DNA of 64,000 bases from Auanema rhodensis (Eukaryota; Nematoda; Chromadorea; Rhabditida; Rhabditidae): the NCBI GenBank assembly GCA_964057225.1, contig OZ059900.1:12911638-12975637 (forward strand), given 5' to 3'. The notes under the pieces are model-generated. The model saw only the letters and a program-made list of their open reading frames with translations. It made no database searches and was not told the origin of the DNA. How positions within the stretch are numbered: position 1 is the stretch's first letter; every line of letters starts with the position of its first letter. Position numbers and translations under genes: made by a program. Positions 1-8,690 of the stretch are shown here, one piece after another.

Positions 1-2130
1 TTCAAATTTTAGTTTACTTATCATAAATTAATTCAAGTAATCAGAAGAGATTCTGATTTATTTTCAATTAGATTCTTAGTTATCTTCTTAGTTACAATAC
101 TCATTCGTTAAAACTATCAATATTTGATATATTATATATATAATAGATATACATTCATCATAAACAATACTTTTTAACAAAATCTTTTCACAATTTATTA
201 TTTTACAGAAATCAACAACAGAAAAGAAAAATAATTTAGTCTCAATAATAAGAGTTAAAACATAACTAATATAAAACAGAAACCAAATAGTCTATAAATA
301 TGAAACATACGTGACAGTTATCTGTTGAAGTTAATTAGGATTCCATTGTTAAGTTTACTTCAAATTTTAGTTTACTTATCATAAATTAATTCAAGTAATC
401 AGAAGAGATTCTGATTTATTTTCAATTAGATTCTTAGTTATCTTCTTAGTTACAATACTCATTCGTTAAAACTATCAATATTTGATATATTATATATGTA
501 ATAGATATACATTCATCATAAACAATACTTTTTAACAAAATCTTTTCACAATTTATTATTTTACAGAAATCAACAACAGAAAAGAAAAATAATTTAGTCT
601 CAATAATAAGAGTTAAAACATAACTAATATAAAACAGAAACCAAATAGTCTATAGATATGAAACATACGTGACAGTTATCTGTTGAAGTTAATTAGGATT
701 CCATTGTTAGGTTTATATCAAATTTTAGTTTACTTATCATAAATTAATTCAAGTAATCAGAAGAGATTCTGATTTATTTTCAATTAGATTCTTAGTTATC
801 TTCTTAGTTACAATACTCATTCGTTAAAACTATCAATATTTGATATATTATATATGTAATAGATATACATTCATCATAAACAATACTTTTTAACAAAATC
901 TTTTCACAATTTATTATTTTACAGAAATCAACAACAGAAAAGAAAAATAATTTAGTCTCAATAATAAGAGTTAAAACATAACTAATATAAAACAGAAACC
1001 AAATAGTCTATAAATATGAAACATACGTGACAGTTATCTGTTGAAGTTAATTAGGATTCCATTGTTAAGTTTACTTCAAATTTTAGTTTACTTATCATAA
1101 ATTAATTCAAGTAATCAGAAGAGATTCTGATTTATTTTCAATTAGATTCTTAGTTATCTTCTTAGTTACAATACTCATTCGTTAAAACTATCAATATTTG
1201 ATATATTATATATATAATAGATATACATTCATCATAAACAATACTTTTTAACAAAATCTTTTCACAATTTATTATTTTACAGAAATCAACAACAGAAAAG
1301 AAAAATAATTTAGTCTCAATAATAAGAGTTAAAACATAACTAATATAAAACAGAAACCAAATAGTCTATAAATATGAAACATACGTGACAGTTATCTGTT
1401 GAAGTTAATTAGGATTCCATTGTTAAGTTTACTTCAAATTTTAGTTTACTTATCATAAATTAATTCAAGTAATCAGAAGAGATTCTGATTTATTTTCAAT
1501 TAGATTCTTAGTTATCTTCTTAGTTACAATACTCATTCGTTAAAACTATCAATATTTGATATATTATATATGTAATAGATATACATTCATCATAAACAAT
1601 ACTTTTTAACAAAATCTTTTCACAATTTATTATTTTACAGAAATCAACAACAGAAAAGAAAAATAATTTAGTCTCAATAATAAGAGTTAAAACATAACTA
1701 ATATAAAACAGAAACCAAATAGTCTATAGATATGAAACATACGTGACAGTTATCTGTTGAAGTTAATTAGGATTCCATTGTTAGGTTTATATCAAATTTT
1801 AGTTTACTTATCATAAATTAATTCAAGTAATCAGAAGAGATTCTGATTTATTTTCAATTAGATTCTTAGTTATCTTCTTAGTTACAATACTCATTCGTTA
1901 AAACTATCAATATTTGATATATTATATATGTAATAGATATACATTCATCATAAACAATACTTTTTAACAAAATCTTTTCACAATTTATTATTTTACAGAA
2001 ATCAACAACAGAAAAGAAAAATAATTTAGTCTCAATAATAAGAGTTAAAACATAACTAATATAAAACAGAAACCAAATAGTCTATAGATATGAAACATAC
2101 GTGACAGTTATCTGTTGAAGTTAATTAGGC
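1..2130 (+). repeat. Satellite A array, 358-bp monomer, forward orientation (about 6 copies)
   Basis: Head-to-tail copies of an AT-rich monomer begin at 1, 359, 717, 1075, 1433 and 1791, a spacing of exactly 358 bp each time. Copies are almost identical. Marker differences (tatatatataatag versus tatatatgtaatag; tctataaatatg versus tctatagatatg; ttaagtttacttc versus ttaggtttatatc) repeat with a three-monomer rhythm: copy 1 resembles copy 4 and copy 2 resembles copy 5. This suggests a 1074-bp higher-order unit. Each monomer has a perfect hairpin (39-58 in the first copy: AATCAGAA, loop GAGA, TTCTGATT). No open reading frame of note and no RNA gene I recognise. The last copy stops near 2130, where the array flips orientation. 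Confidence 0.95.
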
Positions 2131-2160
2131 TTTAACTCTTATTATTTTAACTCTTATTAT
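2121..2160. other. Inversion junction of satellite A with 15-bp direct duplication
   Basis: The forward array stops after gttaattagg and the inverted array starts inside the monomer. The first 15 bases of the inverted block (tttaactcttattat) occur twice in a row, at 2131-2145 and 2146-2160. The two arms are out of register, so about 90 bp of the last forward monomer would form the loop of the inverted repeat. The short duplication looks like an end-joining scar, but a fold-back assembly error is also possible. Confidence 0.75.
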
Positions 2161-5100
2161 TGAGACTAAATTATTTTTCTTTTCTGTTGTTGATTTCTGT
2201 AAAATAATAAATTGTGAAAAGATTTTGTTTAAAAGTATTGTTTATGATGAATGTATATCTATTACATATATAATATATCAAATATTGATAGTTTTAACGA
2301 ATGAGTATTGCAACTAAGAAGATAACTAAGAATCAATTTGAAAATAAATCAGAATCTCTTCTGATTACTTGAATTAATTTATGATAAGTAAACTAAAATT
2401 TGAAGTAAACCTAACAATAGAATCCTAATTAACTTCAACAGATAACTGTCACGTATGTTTCATATCTATAGACTATTTGGTTTCTGTTTTATATTAGTTA
2501 TGTTTTAACTCTTATTATTGAGACTAAATTATTTTTCTTTTCTGTTGTTGATTTCTGTAAAATAATAAATTGTGAAAAGATTTTGTTTAAAAGTATTGTT
2601 TATGATGAATGTATATCTATTACATATATAATATATTAAATATTGATAGTTTTAACGAATGAGTATTGCAACTAAGAAGATAACTAAGAATCAATTTGAA
2701 AATAAATCAGAATCTCTTCTGATTACTTGAATTAATTTATGATAAGTAAACTAAAATTTGAAGTAAACCTAACAATAGAATCCTAATTAACTTCAACAGA
2801 TAACTGTCACGTATGCTTCATATCTGTAGATTATTTGGTTTCTGTTTTATATTAGTTATGTTTTAACTCTTATTATTGAGACTAAATTATTTTTCTTTTC
2901 TGTTGTTGATTTCTGTAAAATAATAAATTGTGAAAAGATTTTGTTAAAAAGTATTGTTTATGATGAATGTATATCTATTACATATATAATATATTAAATA
3001 TTGATAGTTTTAACGAATGAGTATTGCAACTAAGAAGATAACTAAGAATCAATTTGAAAATAAATCAGAATCTCTTCTGATTACTTGAATTAATTTATGA
3101 TAAGTAAACTAAAATTTGAAGTAAACTTAACAATAGAATCTTAATTAACTTCAACAGATAACTGTCACGTATGTTTCATATCTATAGACTATTTGGTTTC
3201 TGTTTTATATTAGTTATGTTTTAACTCTTATTATTGAGACTAAATTATTTTTCTTTTCTGTTGTTGATTTCTGTAAAATAATAAATTGTGAAAAGATTTT
3301 GTTAAAAAGTATTGTTTATGATGAATGTATATCTATTACATATATAATATATTAAATATTGATAGTTTTAACGAATGAGTATTGCAACTAAGAAGATAAC
3401 TAAGAATCAATTTGAAAATAAATCAGAATCTCTTCTGATTACTTGAATTAATTTATGATAAGTAAACTAAAATTTGAAGTAAACCTAACAATAGAATCCT
3501 AATTAACTTCAACAGATAACTGTCACGTATGCTTCATATCTGTAGATTATTTGGTTTCTGTTTTATATTAGTTATGTTTTAACTCTTATTATTGAGACTA
3601 AATTATTTTTCTTTTCTGTTGTTGATTTCTGTAAAATAATAAATTGTGAAAAGATTTTGTTAAAAAGTATTGTTTATGATGAATGTATATCTATTACATA
3701 TATAATATATTAAATATTGATAGTTTTAACGAATGAGTATTGCAACTAAGAAGATAACTAAGAATCAATTTGAAAATAAATCAGAATCTCTTCTGATTAC
3801 TTGAATTAATTTATGATAAGTAAACTAAAATTTGAAGTAAACTTAACAATAGAATCTTAATTAACTTCAACAGATAACTGTCACGTATGTTTCATATCTA
3901 TAGACTATTTGGTTTCTGTTTTATATTAGTTATGTTTTAACTCTTATTATTGAGACTAAATTATTTTTCTTTTCTGTTGTTGATTTCTGTAAAATAATAA
4001 ATTGTGAAAAGATTTTGTTTAAAAGTATTGTTTATGATGAATGTATATCTATTACATATATAATATATTAAATATTGATAGTTTTAACGAACTAATATTG
4101 TAACTAAGGAGATAACTAAGAATCTAATTGAAAATAAATCAGAATCTCTTCTGATTACTTGAATTAATTTATGATAAGTAAACTAAAATTTGAAATAAAC
4201 CTAACAATACAGTCCTAGTTAACTTCAACAGATAACTGTCACGTATGCTTCATATCTGTAGATTATTTGGTTTCTGTTTTATATAAGTTATGTTTTAACT
4301 GTTATTATTGAGACTAAATTATTTTTCTTTTCTGTTGTTGATTTCTGTAAAATAATAAATTGTGAAAAGATTTTGTTAAAAAGTATTGTTTATGATGAAT
4401 GTATATCTATTACATATATAATATATCAAATATTGATAGTTTTAACGAACTAATATTGTAACTAAGGAGATAACTAAGAATCTAATTGAAAATAAATCAG
4501 AATCTCTTCTGATTACTTGAATTAATTTATGATAAGTAAACTAAAATTTGAAATAAACCTAACAATACAGTCCTAATTAACTTCAACAGATAACTGTCAC
4601 GTATGCTTCATATCTATAGATTATTTGGTTTCTGTTTTATATTAGTTATGTTTTAACTCTTATTATTGAGACTAAATTATTTTTCTTTTCTGTTGTTGAT
4701 TTCTGTAAAATAATAAATTGTGAAAAGATTTTGTTAAAAAGTATTGTTTATGATGAATGTATATCTATTACATATATAATATATCAAATATTGATAGTTT
4801 TAACGAACTAATATTGTAACTAAGGAGATAACTAAGAATCTAATTGAAAATAAATCAGAATCTCTTCTGATTACTTGAATTAATTTATGATAAGTAAACT
4901 AAAATTTGAAATAAACCTAACAATACAGTCCTAGTTAACTTCAACAGATAACTGTCACGTATGCTTCATATCTGTAGATTATTTGGTTTCTGTTTTATAT
5001 AAGTTATGTTTTAACTGTTATTATTGAGACTAAATTATTTTTCTTTTCTGTTGTTGATTTCTGTAAAATAATAAATTGTGAAAAGATTTTGTTAAAAAGT

Positions 5101-5323
5101 ATTGTTTATGATGAATGTATATCTATTACATATATAATATATCAAATATTGATAGTTTTAACGAATGAGTATTGTAACTAAGGAGATAACTAAGAATCAA
5201 TTTGAAAATAAATCAGAATCTCTTCTGATTACTTGAATTAATTTATGATAATTAAACTAAAATTTGAAATAAACCTAACAATACAGTCCTAGTTATCTTC
5301 AACAGATAACTGTCACGTATGTT
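2131..5323 (-). repeat. Satellite A array, 358-bp monomer, inverted orientation (about 9 copies)
   Basis: This is the reverse complement of the 1-2130 monomer. The anchor TGAGACTAAATT occurs at 2161, 2519, 2877, 3235, 3593, 3951, 4309, 4667 and 5025, always 358 bp apart. A two-monomer alternation (catatctatagac versus catatctgtagatt at 2461, 2819, 3177 and 3537) suggests a 716-bp higher-order unit here, unlike the trimer rhythm of the forward block. Copies from about 4090 on belong to another subtype (gaactaatattgtaac, aatctaattg). The array ends at about 5323, where it is joined to SL RNA repeat sequence. Confidence 0.94.
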
Positions 5324-5347
5324 ACATTTTGGAAAGCACACCACAAG
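5323..5347 (+). ncRNA. Truncated SL RNA gene (3' end only)
   Basis: Only the Sm-like site (ATTTTGG at 5325-5331) and the 3' stem-loop (GCACAC, loop CACAA, GTGTGC) of the SL RNA remain. The leader, splice donor and first two stems are replaced by satellite A. It cannot supply a leader and is a relic marking the satellite A / SL array junction. Confidence 0.75.
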
Positions 5348-5541
5348 TGTGCAGTCTTGAAAACTGTCTGTCTTAGTATGATTATATAACACTATAGATG
5401 ATTAAGTAATATGAATTTGAATATGAACATGACGTGTCTTTCACATTATACTTTGACCTGATCAAGCTTTGTATAGCTTTGTACACTGATCACATATACG
5501 GCGATAGGCTATAACAGTTTATAAGTTAACTGAATAGATTT
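5348..5541 (+). promoter_or_regulatory. Spacer and probable promoter of the + strand SL RNA gene
   Basis: This corresponds to the spacer between SL genes in the main array. It keeps the paired agctttgtat/agctttgtac motif, the TGATCA site and the acatatacggcgataggcta block found 30-80 nt upstream of every SL gene. Nematode snRNA and SL RNA genes carry a proximal sequence element in roughly this interval. I assign the block by position and conservation, not by matching a known consensus. The GACGCGTC palindrome of most main-array spacers is altered here (gacgtgtc). Confidence 0.5.
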
Positions 5542-5633
5542 GGTTTAATTACCCAAGTTAGAGGTAGTATCTCAATCTATCCAGAGAACTTCTGAGTTGG
5601 AAATACATTTTGGAAAGCACACCATGAGTGTGC
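5542..5633 (+). ncRNA. Spliced-leader RNA gene (SL1-like), + strand copy
   Basis: A full-length 92-nt SL RNA body: leader GGTTTAATTACCCAAGTT then AGAG, donor GTAGTA, a second small hairpin (CAGA/TCTG), ATTTTGG Sm-like site, and 3' stem GCACAC-CATGA-GTGTGC. It differs from the main-array consensus in the first stem, where the 3' partner reads TCTATC instead of TCTAAC, leaving one mismatch. It is the only complete SL gene on the + strand in the window and lies upstream of the island, pointing into it. It may be functional but is less canonical than the array copies. Confidence 0.8.
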
Positions 5634-5715
5634 AATATTGAAAACTGTCTGTCTTAGTATGATTATATGACACTATAGATGCTAAAGTAACACGAATTTG
5701 AATATAATACTATGT

Positions 5716-5959
5716 ATTTTGCCGTTCTAGTGCAACTTTTCGCCCATCATTTTGCCGTTCTAGTGCATCTTTTCGCCCAATTTTCACGTATTTCAGTCAT
5801 TTTAAGGCTCATTTTTATTGATTTTGTGTCTTATCTCTTCAAAAATGTGTCATTTTAAACATTTTTCAAAAATGGTAAAAAGGTGGAATGCGCTACCTCG
5901 AAAATGTGGTCGAAATGGATGGTCGAAATGGTCGAGACAAGTGCGCTAGAACGGTGAAT
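5716..5959. mobile_element. MITE-like element with imperfect terminal inverted repeats
   Basis: The left end has two tandem copies (period 33 bp, at 5721 and 5754) of gccgttctagtgcaactttt/gccgttctagtgcatctttt followed by cgccca. The right end (5936-5959) contains gtgcgctagaacggtgaat, nearly the reverse complement of the left motif. The element is about 245 bp with no coding capacity. It also has a 13-bp direct repeat of tggtcgaaatgg at 5907-5918 and 5920-5931. I could not define a clear target-site duplication. It starts about 10 bp from the edge of the SL repeat. Confidence 0.5.
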
Positions 5960-6172
5960 AAAAATAATGCTAAATGAATGGATTTTAATAAATTCCAAGG
6001 ATCTGAGAATCTATGATTCGATAAGCCCTAAAGCCGTTCACCAATTTTCAACAGTCAAAACAAAGCATTACAAAAATTGCGTCCACCGGAGTTTATAGGC
6101 GGATAGCAAAATAACAAGTAACAGCCATTCCAAATGTAAGTTTTAAAATCTGTGATAATGAATCGGACTTGG
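5960..6172. other. Non-coding 3' flank of the protease gene
   Basis: No open frame and no recognisable repeat. On the - strand this lies downstream of the ancestral stop codon at 6173-6175. It contains TATAAA (plus-strand tttata at 6092-6097), a variant polyadenylation hexamer, about 76 nt past that stop. This is a weak candidate for the 3' end signal. Confidence 0.35.
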
Positions 6173-6676
6173 TCACGACGATTTGTCGATTGCCCTACGC
6201 TTGGCTTGAAGACCTCCACTTTTTCGTTCTTGCCGGACTTTTATCATCTCTTGAGAAACTTGCCAAGTCTAAAAAATATTATGTGTGAATTTATAGGTTT
6301 TAAAATAACTCACTCGATATGCTTCTAATATACGGTCTCCTGGTGTAATCAAGGTATCAGCAGGACTGCAGGAGGCATCTCTTAACTCATCTTCCACTTC
6401 TTCAAACTCGTACTCAGGTCCAAGTGCAGGATCTGTCGTAGTTGATGATACAATAATCCCTATCAGTGATCTGTCTTCTGAGAAACACGGTCCACCGGAA
6501 TCACCACCGTCAACATATACACTGGCTAACATTTGTCCACGATAGTCCACCATAATCGAACAGATCTTGTCCGAGCGAAAGGTGATTTGTTGTCCTTCTT
6601 TATTTTTGAAACTCAATCCGTAGCCGACGAACCATTTGAAGTTTCGCGGAGAACGGCATGTGAACGGATAATCGAA
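6173..6676 (-). pseudogene. Duplicated exon 5/exon 6 of the protease gene, out of frame
   Basis: Downstream copy of the 479-bp duplication. It keeps GGDSGGPCFS, the donor GTGAGT (intron 6269-6313) and a 31-codon exon 6 (6268-6173) ending TGA, which looks like the gene's original C-terminus. If exon 5 splices to the nearest acceptor at 6747, translation runs in another frame and stops at 6613-6615, so this protease segment is not translated. Skipping from the donor at 6792 to the acceptor at 6268 would give a tail of 31 residues without the duplicated piece. Against copy 2 it has about eight amino-acid changes, including Tyr for Ser six residues before the catalytic Ser. It is open throughout, so decay is recent. 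Confidence 0.65.
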
Positions 6677-7154
6677 CGCTTGGCTTGAGGACCTCCACTT
6701 TTTCGTTCTTGCCGGGCTTTTATCATCCCTTGAGAAACTTGCCAAGTCTAAAAGATATTATGTGTGAATTTATAGGTTTTAAAATAACTCACTCGATATG
6801 CTTCTAATATACGGTCTCCTGGTGTAATCCAGGTATCAGCAGGACTGCAGGTGGCATCTCTTAACTCATCTTCCACTTCTTCAAACTCGTACTCAGGTCC
6901 AAGTGCAGGATCTGTCGTTGTTGATGATACAATAATCCCTATCAGTGATCTGTCTTTTGAGAAACACGGTCCACCGGAATCACCACCGTCAACAGATACA
7001 CTGGCTAACATTTGTCCACGATAGTCCACCATAATCGAACAGATCTTGCCCGAGCGAAAGGTGATTTGTTGTACTTCTTTATTTTTGAAACTCAATCCGT
7101 AGCCGACGAACGATTCGAAGTTTCGCGGAGAACGGCATGTGAACGGATAATCGT
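6198..7154 (-). repeat. 479-bp tandem duplication inside the protease gene
   Basis: Copy 1 (6198-6676) and copy 2 (6677-7154) match in register with an offset of exactly 479 bp; for example aacggcatgt sits at 6652 and 7131. I count about 13 substitutions and no indels, roughly 97% identity. On the - strand each unit carries most of exon 5 (catalytic Ser region), the 45-bp intron 5 and the start of exon 6. The breakpoint lies just after gaacggataatcg. It places a second exon-5 copy in frame-shifted continuation of the first exon 6. Confidence 0.93.
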
Positions 7155-8041
7155 CAAAGATATCGTTACCGGACACAGAGTACAATAGGACAAAGTCGTG
7201 ATGATGATCTGTCACAATCACCTACAAAATATTGAATCAATTATTGAAAAATTTCTTTTGAGAAACCTTCATGTTGTGTCGGTTGCTTGGATTGTCGCAT
7301 TGACGAATTTCAACAATTGCATGTTCATTTTCTTGCAAATTTCCTCCTTCATTAAAAACTCGAAGCAGTTTGTGCGATCGGTGTGCGTATGTGACTGCCG
7401 CTCTTGGTGAAATGGGTGATACAACGCCGCCTTCGATCTCATTTTCATTTTCAGAAGGCTTTTCTGAATTATCAAAAGCCTTCTGTGCTTGAGGAATAAA
7501 GAACAGACGGTTTCGAAGCTCCATAGCCAATCTTTCTGAAAACCAGCAATAATTTGTTAGACTATTTGAAATATGATACCATCCAGGATCCGCGGAGATT
7601 CCGATCGGTTTTGGTGGTGCTCGTCAAAACTTCCTAAAATGCATATTAAGTAAAATCTCAATTGTTGTATGAAACATAGAAATTAAAGATGGTTAATGAA
7701 AGAAAATTGTTCAATCGTAAATTATAAAAACCTTTTAATGATGATGCTGGTATCGATGGTATTCTGTTTGCCTCAAGGTAATAATCATCGTGATAATCGG
7801 TAGGGAGAAGAAACAAATCGCCCACAGTGTTCATCCTGAATCAATTCAAACAAATCAGAAATAATTCACATGTGACTTACTCGCAAAAGATCAGTAAGTC
7901 ATTAAGTTTATAAGACAACGAAACTATCGTTTTTGGAGAGAGCAAAAAAGCCGCAAGTATGGAAGACTTGGCGATCGAATTCTCAGCCAGCGCTATATTA
8001 ACTTCTTTGTCCAGAAATCGAATTCGAATGAGTCTAGCCAT
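6613..8041 (-). CDS. Chymotrypsin-fold (S1-like) serine protease, six exons, novel N-terminus
   Basis: Modelled exons on the - strand: 8041-7881, 7835-7732, 7633-7580, 7535-7267, 7221-6793, 6747-6613. Introns are 45, 98, 44, 45 and 45 bp with GT donors (GTAAGT, GTTTTT, GTATCA, GTTTCT, GTGAGT) and AG acceptors (two end in CAG, three in TAG). Codons join in frame at every junction, giving 339 residues through exon 5 plus 44 from exon 6 (about 383). The likely triad is His158 (AVTYAH), Asp205 (HDFVLLY) and Ser278 (GGDSGGPC). The residue six before the Ser is Ser, so Asp-type trypsin specificity is not expected. There is no signal peptide: the protein starts MARLIRIRFLDKEVN, suggesting an intracellular or non-classical protease. 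Residues 1-75 match no domain I recognise. The acidic tail of exon 5 (EYEFEEVEDELRD) is unusual. Shorter open frames here that start at TTG or GTG are exon fragments, not start sites. Confidence 0.72.
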
Positions 8042-8060
8042 AATCAGATATTATCTGAAA
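8042..8060 (-). promoter_or_regulatory. Probable SL trans-splice acceptor of the protease gene
   Basis: On the - strand TTGTTTTCAG ends at 8055, and the initiator ATG begins 13 nt later at 8041. TTTTCAG is the canonical nematode acceptor, and no in-frame coding exon with a matching donor is seen upstream. The simplest reading is addition of a spliced leader here, giving a 13-nt 5' UTR after the leader. An ordinary 5' UTR intron is the alternative. Confidence 0.55.
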
Positions 8061-8520
8061 ACAAAGAATTAGTTATTCTTCAATATTTTTTGAGAGAAAG
8101 TGTTTTAAATAAGCTAGTTGAATATTAGGGAAGTAAGAAAAGCAGTTAACAAACTCAAAGTTAAGGATAAAATAACAATGATAATCACGAATGAGAAATT
8201 ATGAAATCAACGCGAACTACAGAAGAAAGGAAGTCTCTTTTCTATAGTTAATGGAAGAATGTGATGTTGGCAGTCTCTCTCCTTATTCTGCGTCTCTGCT
8301 CACGTGTCACTCTCATCACCCTTCCACTCTACATAGTCCAACGCGTTTGCGTCGCGTGCGCCTAGTTCAACTGGGACAAATGTGTGATTGTGCTCGGTCA
8401 CAGTGAGGAAGAGAAAAGAAGGTCACACAAAGAGAAAGAGAAATTGCCAGGTTGTTATTTTATCTTCTTGGTTTGTTTCGAAAAGGCAAAACAAATATCT
8501 TATTTGATTGAAGTCAAGTG
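8061..8520 (-). promoter_or_regulatory. Upstream (promoter-side) region of the protease gene
   Basis: No coding frame. 8270-8365 is more GC-rich than its surroundings and contains pyrimidine-rich stretches with TCTGCGTCTCT, a CACGTG E-box core (8300-8305) and cgcgtttgcgtcgcgtgcgc. 8400-8450 is GA-rich (gaagagaaaagaagg, agagaaagagaaa). Such CT/GA blocks are common in nematode promoters. I cannot place a transcription start. Confidence 0.35.
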
Positions 8521-8612
8521 AACAAAGTTAATACCTCAGGTGAGGTAGCCATGTTTGGGGTTCATGGCTAGGTGGAAGTGAATTCACTTTCTAGTGAAGA
8601 CATCCATTTTCA
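8520..8612. other. Cluster of short perfect inverted repeats
   Basis: Several stem-loops lie within 90 bp: ACCTCA-gg-TGAGGT, TAGCCATG with CATGGCTA across a 9-nt loop, the self-complementary GTGAATTCAC, and TTCACT-ttct-AGTGAA. There is no coding frame and no tRNA-like pattern. It could be an end of a mobile element or an RNA structure; the sequence does not decide. Confidence 0.45.
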
Positions 8613-8690
8613 CTGAACGTCCCCATTTCACAAAATTAAATAAGATATTTGTACCCAAAATTATAAAATAAAAAAAAAACAAAAAAAAAA
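8613..8690. other. A-rich stretch before the integrase fragment
   Basis: An AT-rich segment ending in two A runs separated by a single C (8670-8690). An in-frame stop (TAA at 8664-8666) precedes the integrase frame and no ATG occurs before 8772. The A tract abuts the first codons with recognisable zinc-ribbon sequence and is the likely left breakpoint of the transposon fragment. Confidence 0.4.

Larger units (their letters stand above)
5323..5705 (+). repeat. SL RNA repeat, 1.4 units, SL gene on + strand
   Basis: Reverse complement of the 281-bp unit that fills 9359-64000. The string acattttggaaagcacacca starts at 5324 (first copy slightly diverged) and at 5605, exactly 281 bp apart. The left edge falls inside an SL RNA body, joined to satellite A with at most 1-2 shared bases. 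The right edge falls in the SL 3' spacer after gaatttgaatat. The first copy's spacer (gatgattaagtaatatgaatttga) is close to a minority spacer type found only at 12.5-12.9 kb and 17.9-19.9 kb of the main array. These units are more diverged than those of the main array. Confidence 0.92.

Noticed and set aside
1-5323. Satellite A as a second SL or snRNA gene array because it has a 3'-type hairpin
   Set aside because: No leader-like sequence, no consistent Sm site (the candidate AATTTG changes between subtypes) and no donor context were found.
6269-6745. Independent 158-residue protease gene starting at 6745
   Set aside because: The start is a TTG inside exon 6 and the frame runs through the duplication junction; it is the duplicated exon 5 rather than a separate gene.
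7198-7410. 70-codon + strand open frame
   Set aside because: It lies antisense to protease exons 4 and 5 and has no recognisable product; it is a shadow.
7269-7475. 68-codon - strand open frame
   Set aside because: Alternative frame of protease exon 4; the other frame joins cleanly to its neighbours and carries the His motif.
8540-8575. Possible tRNA because of ggggttcatggct
   Set aside because: No acceptor stem, anticodon arm or B-box match; only a local 8-bp stem.
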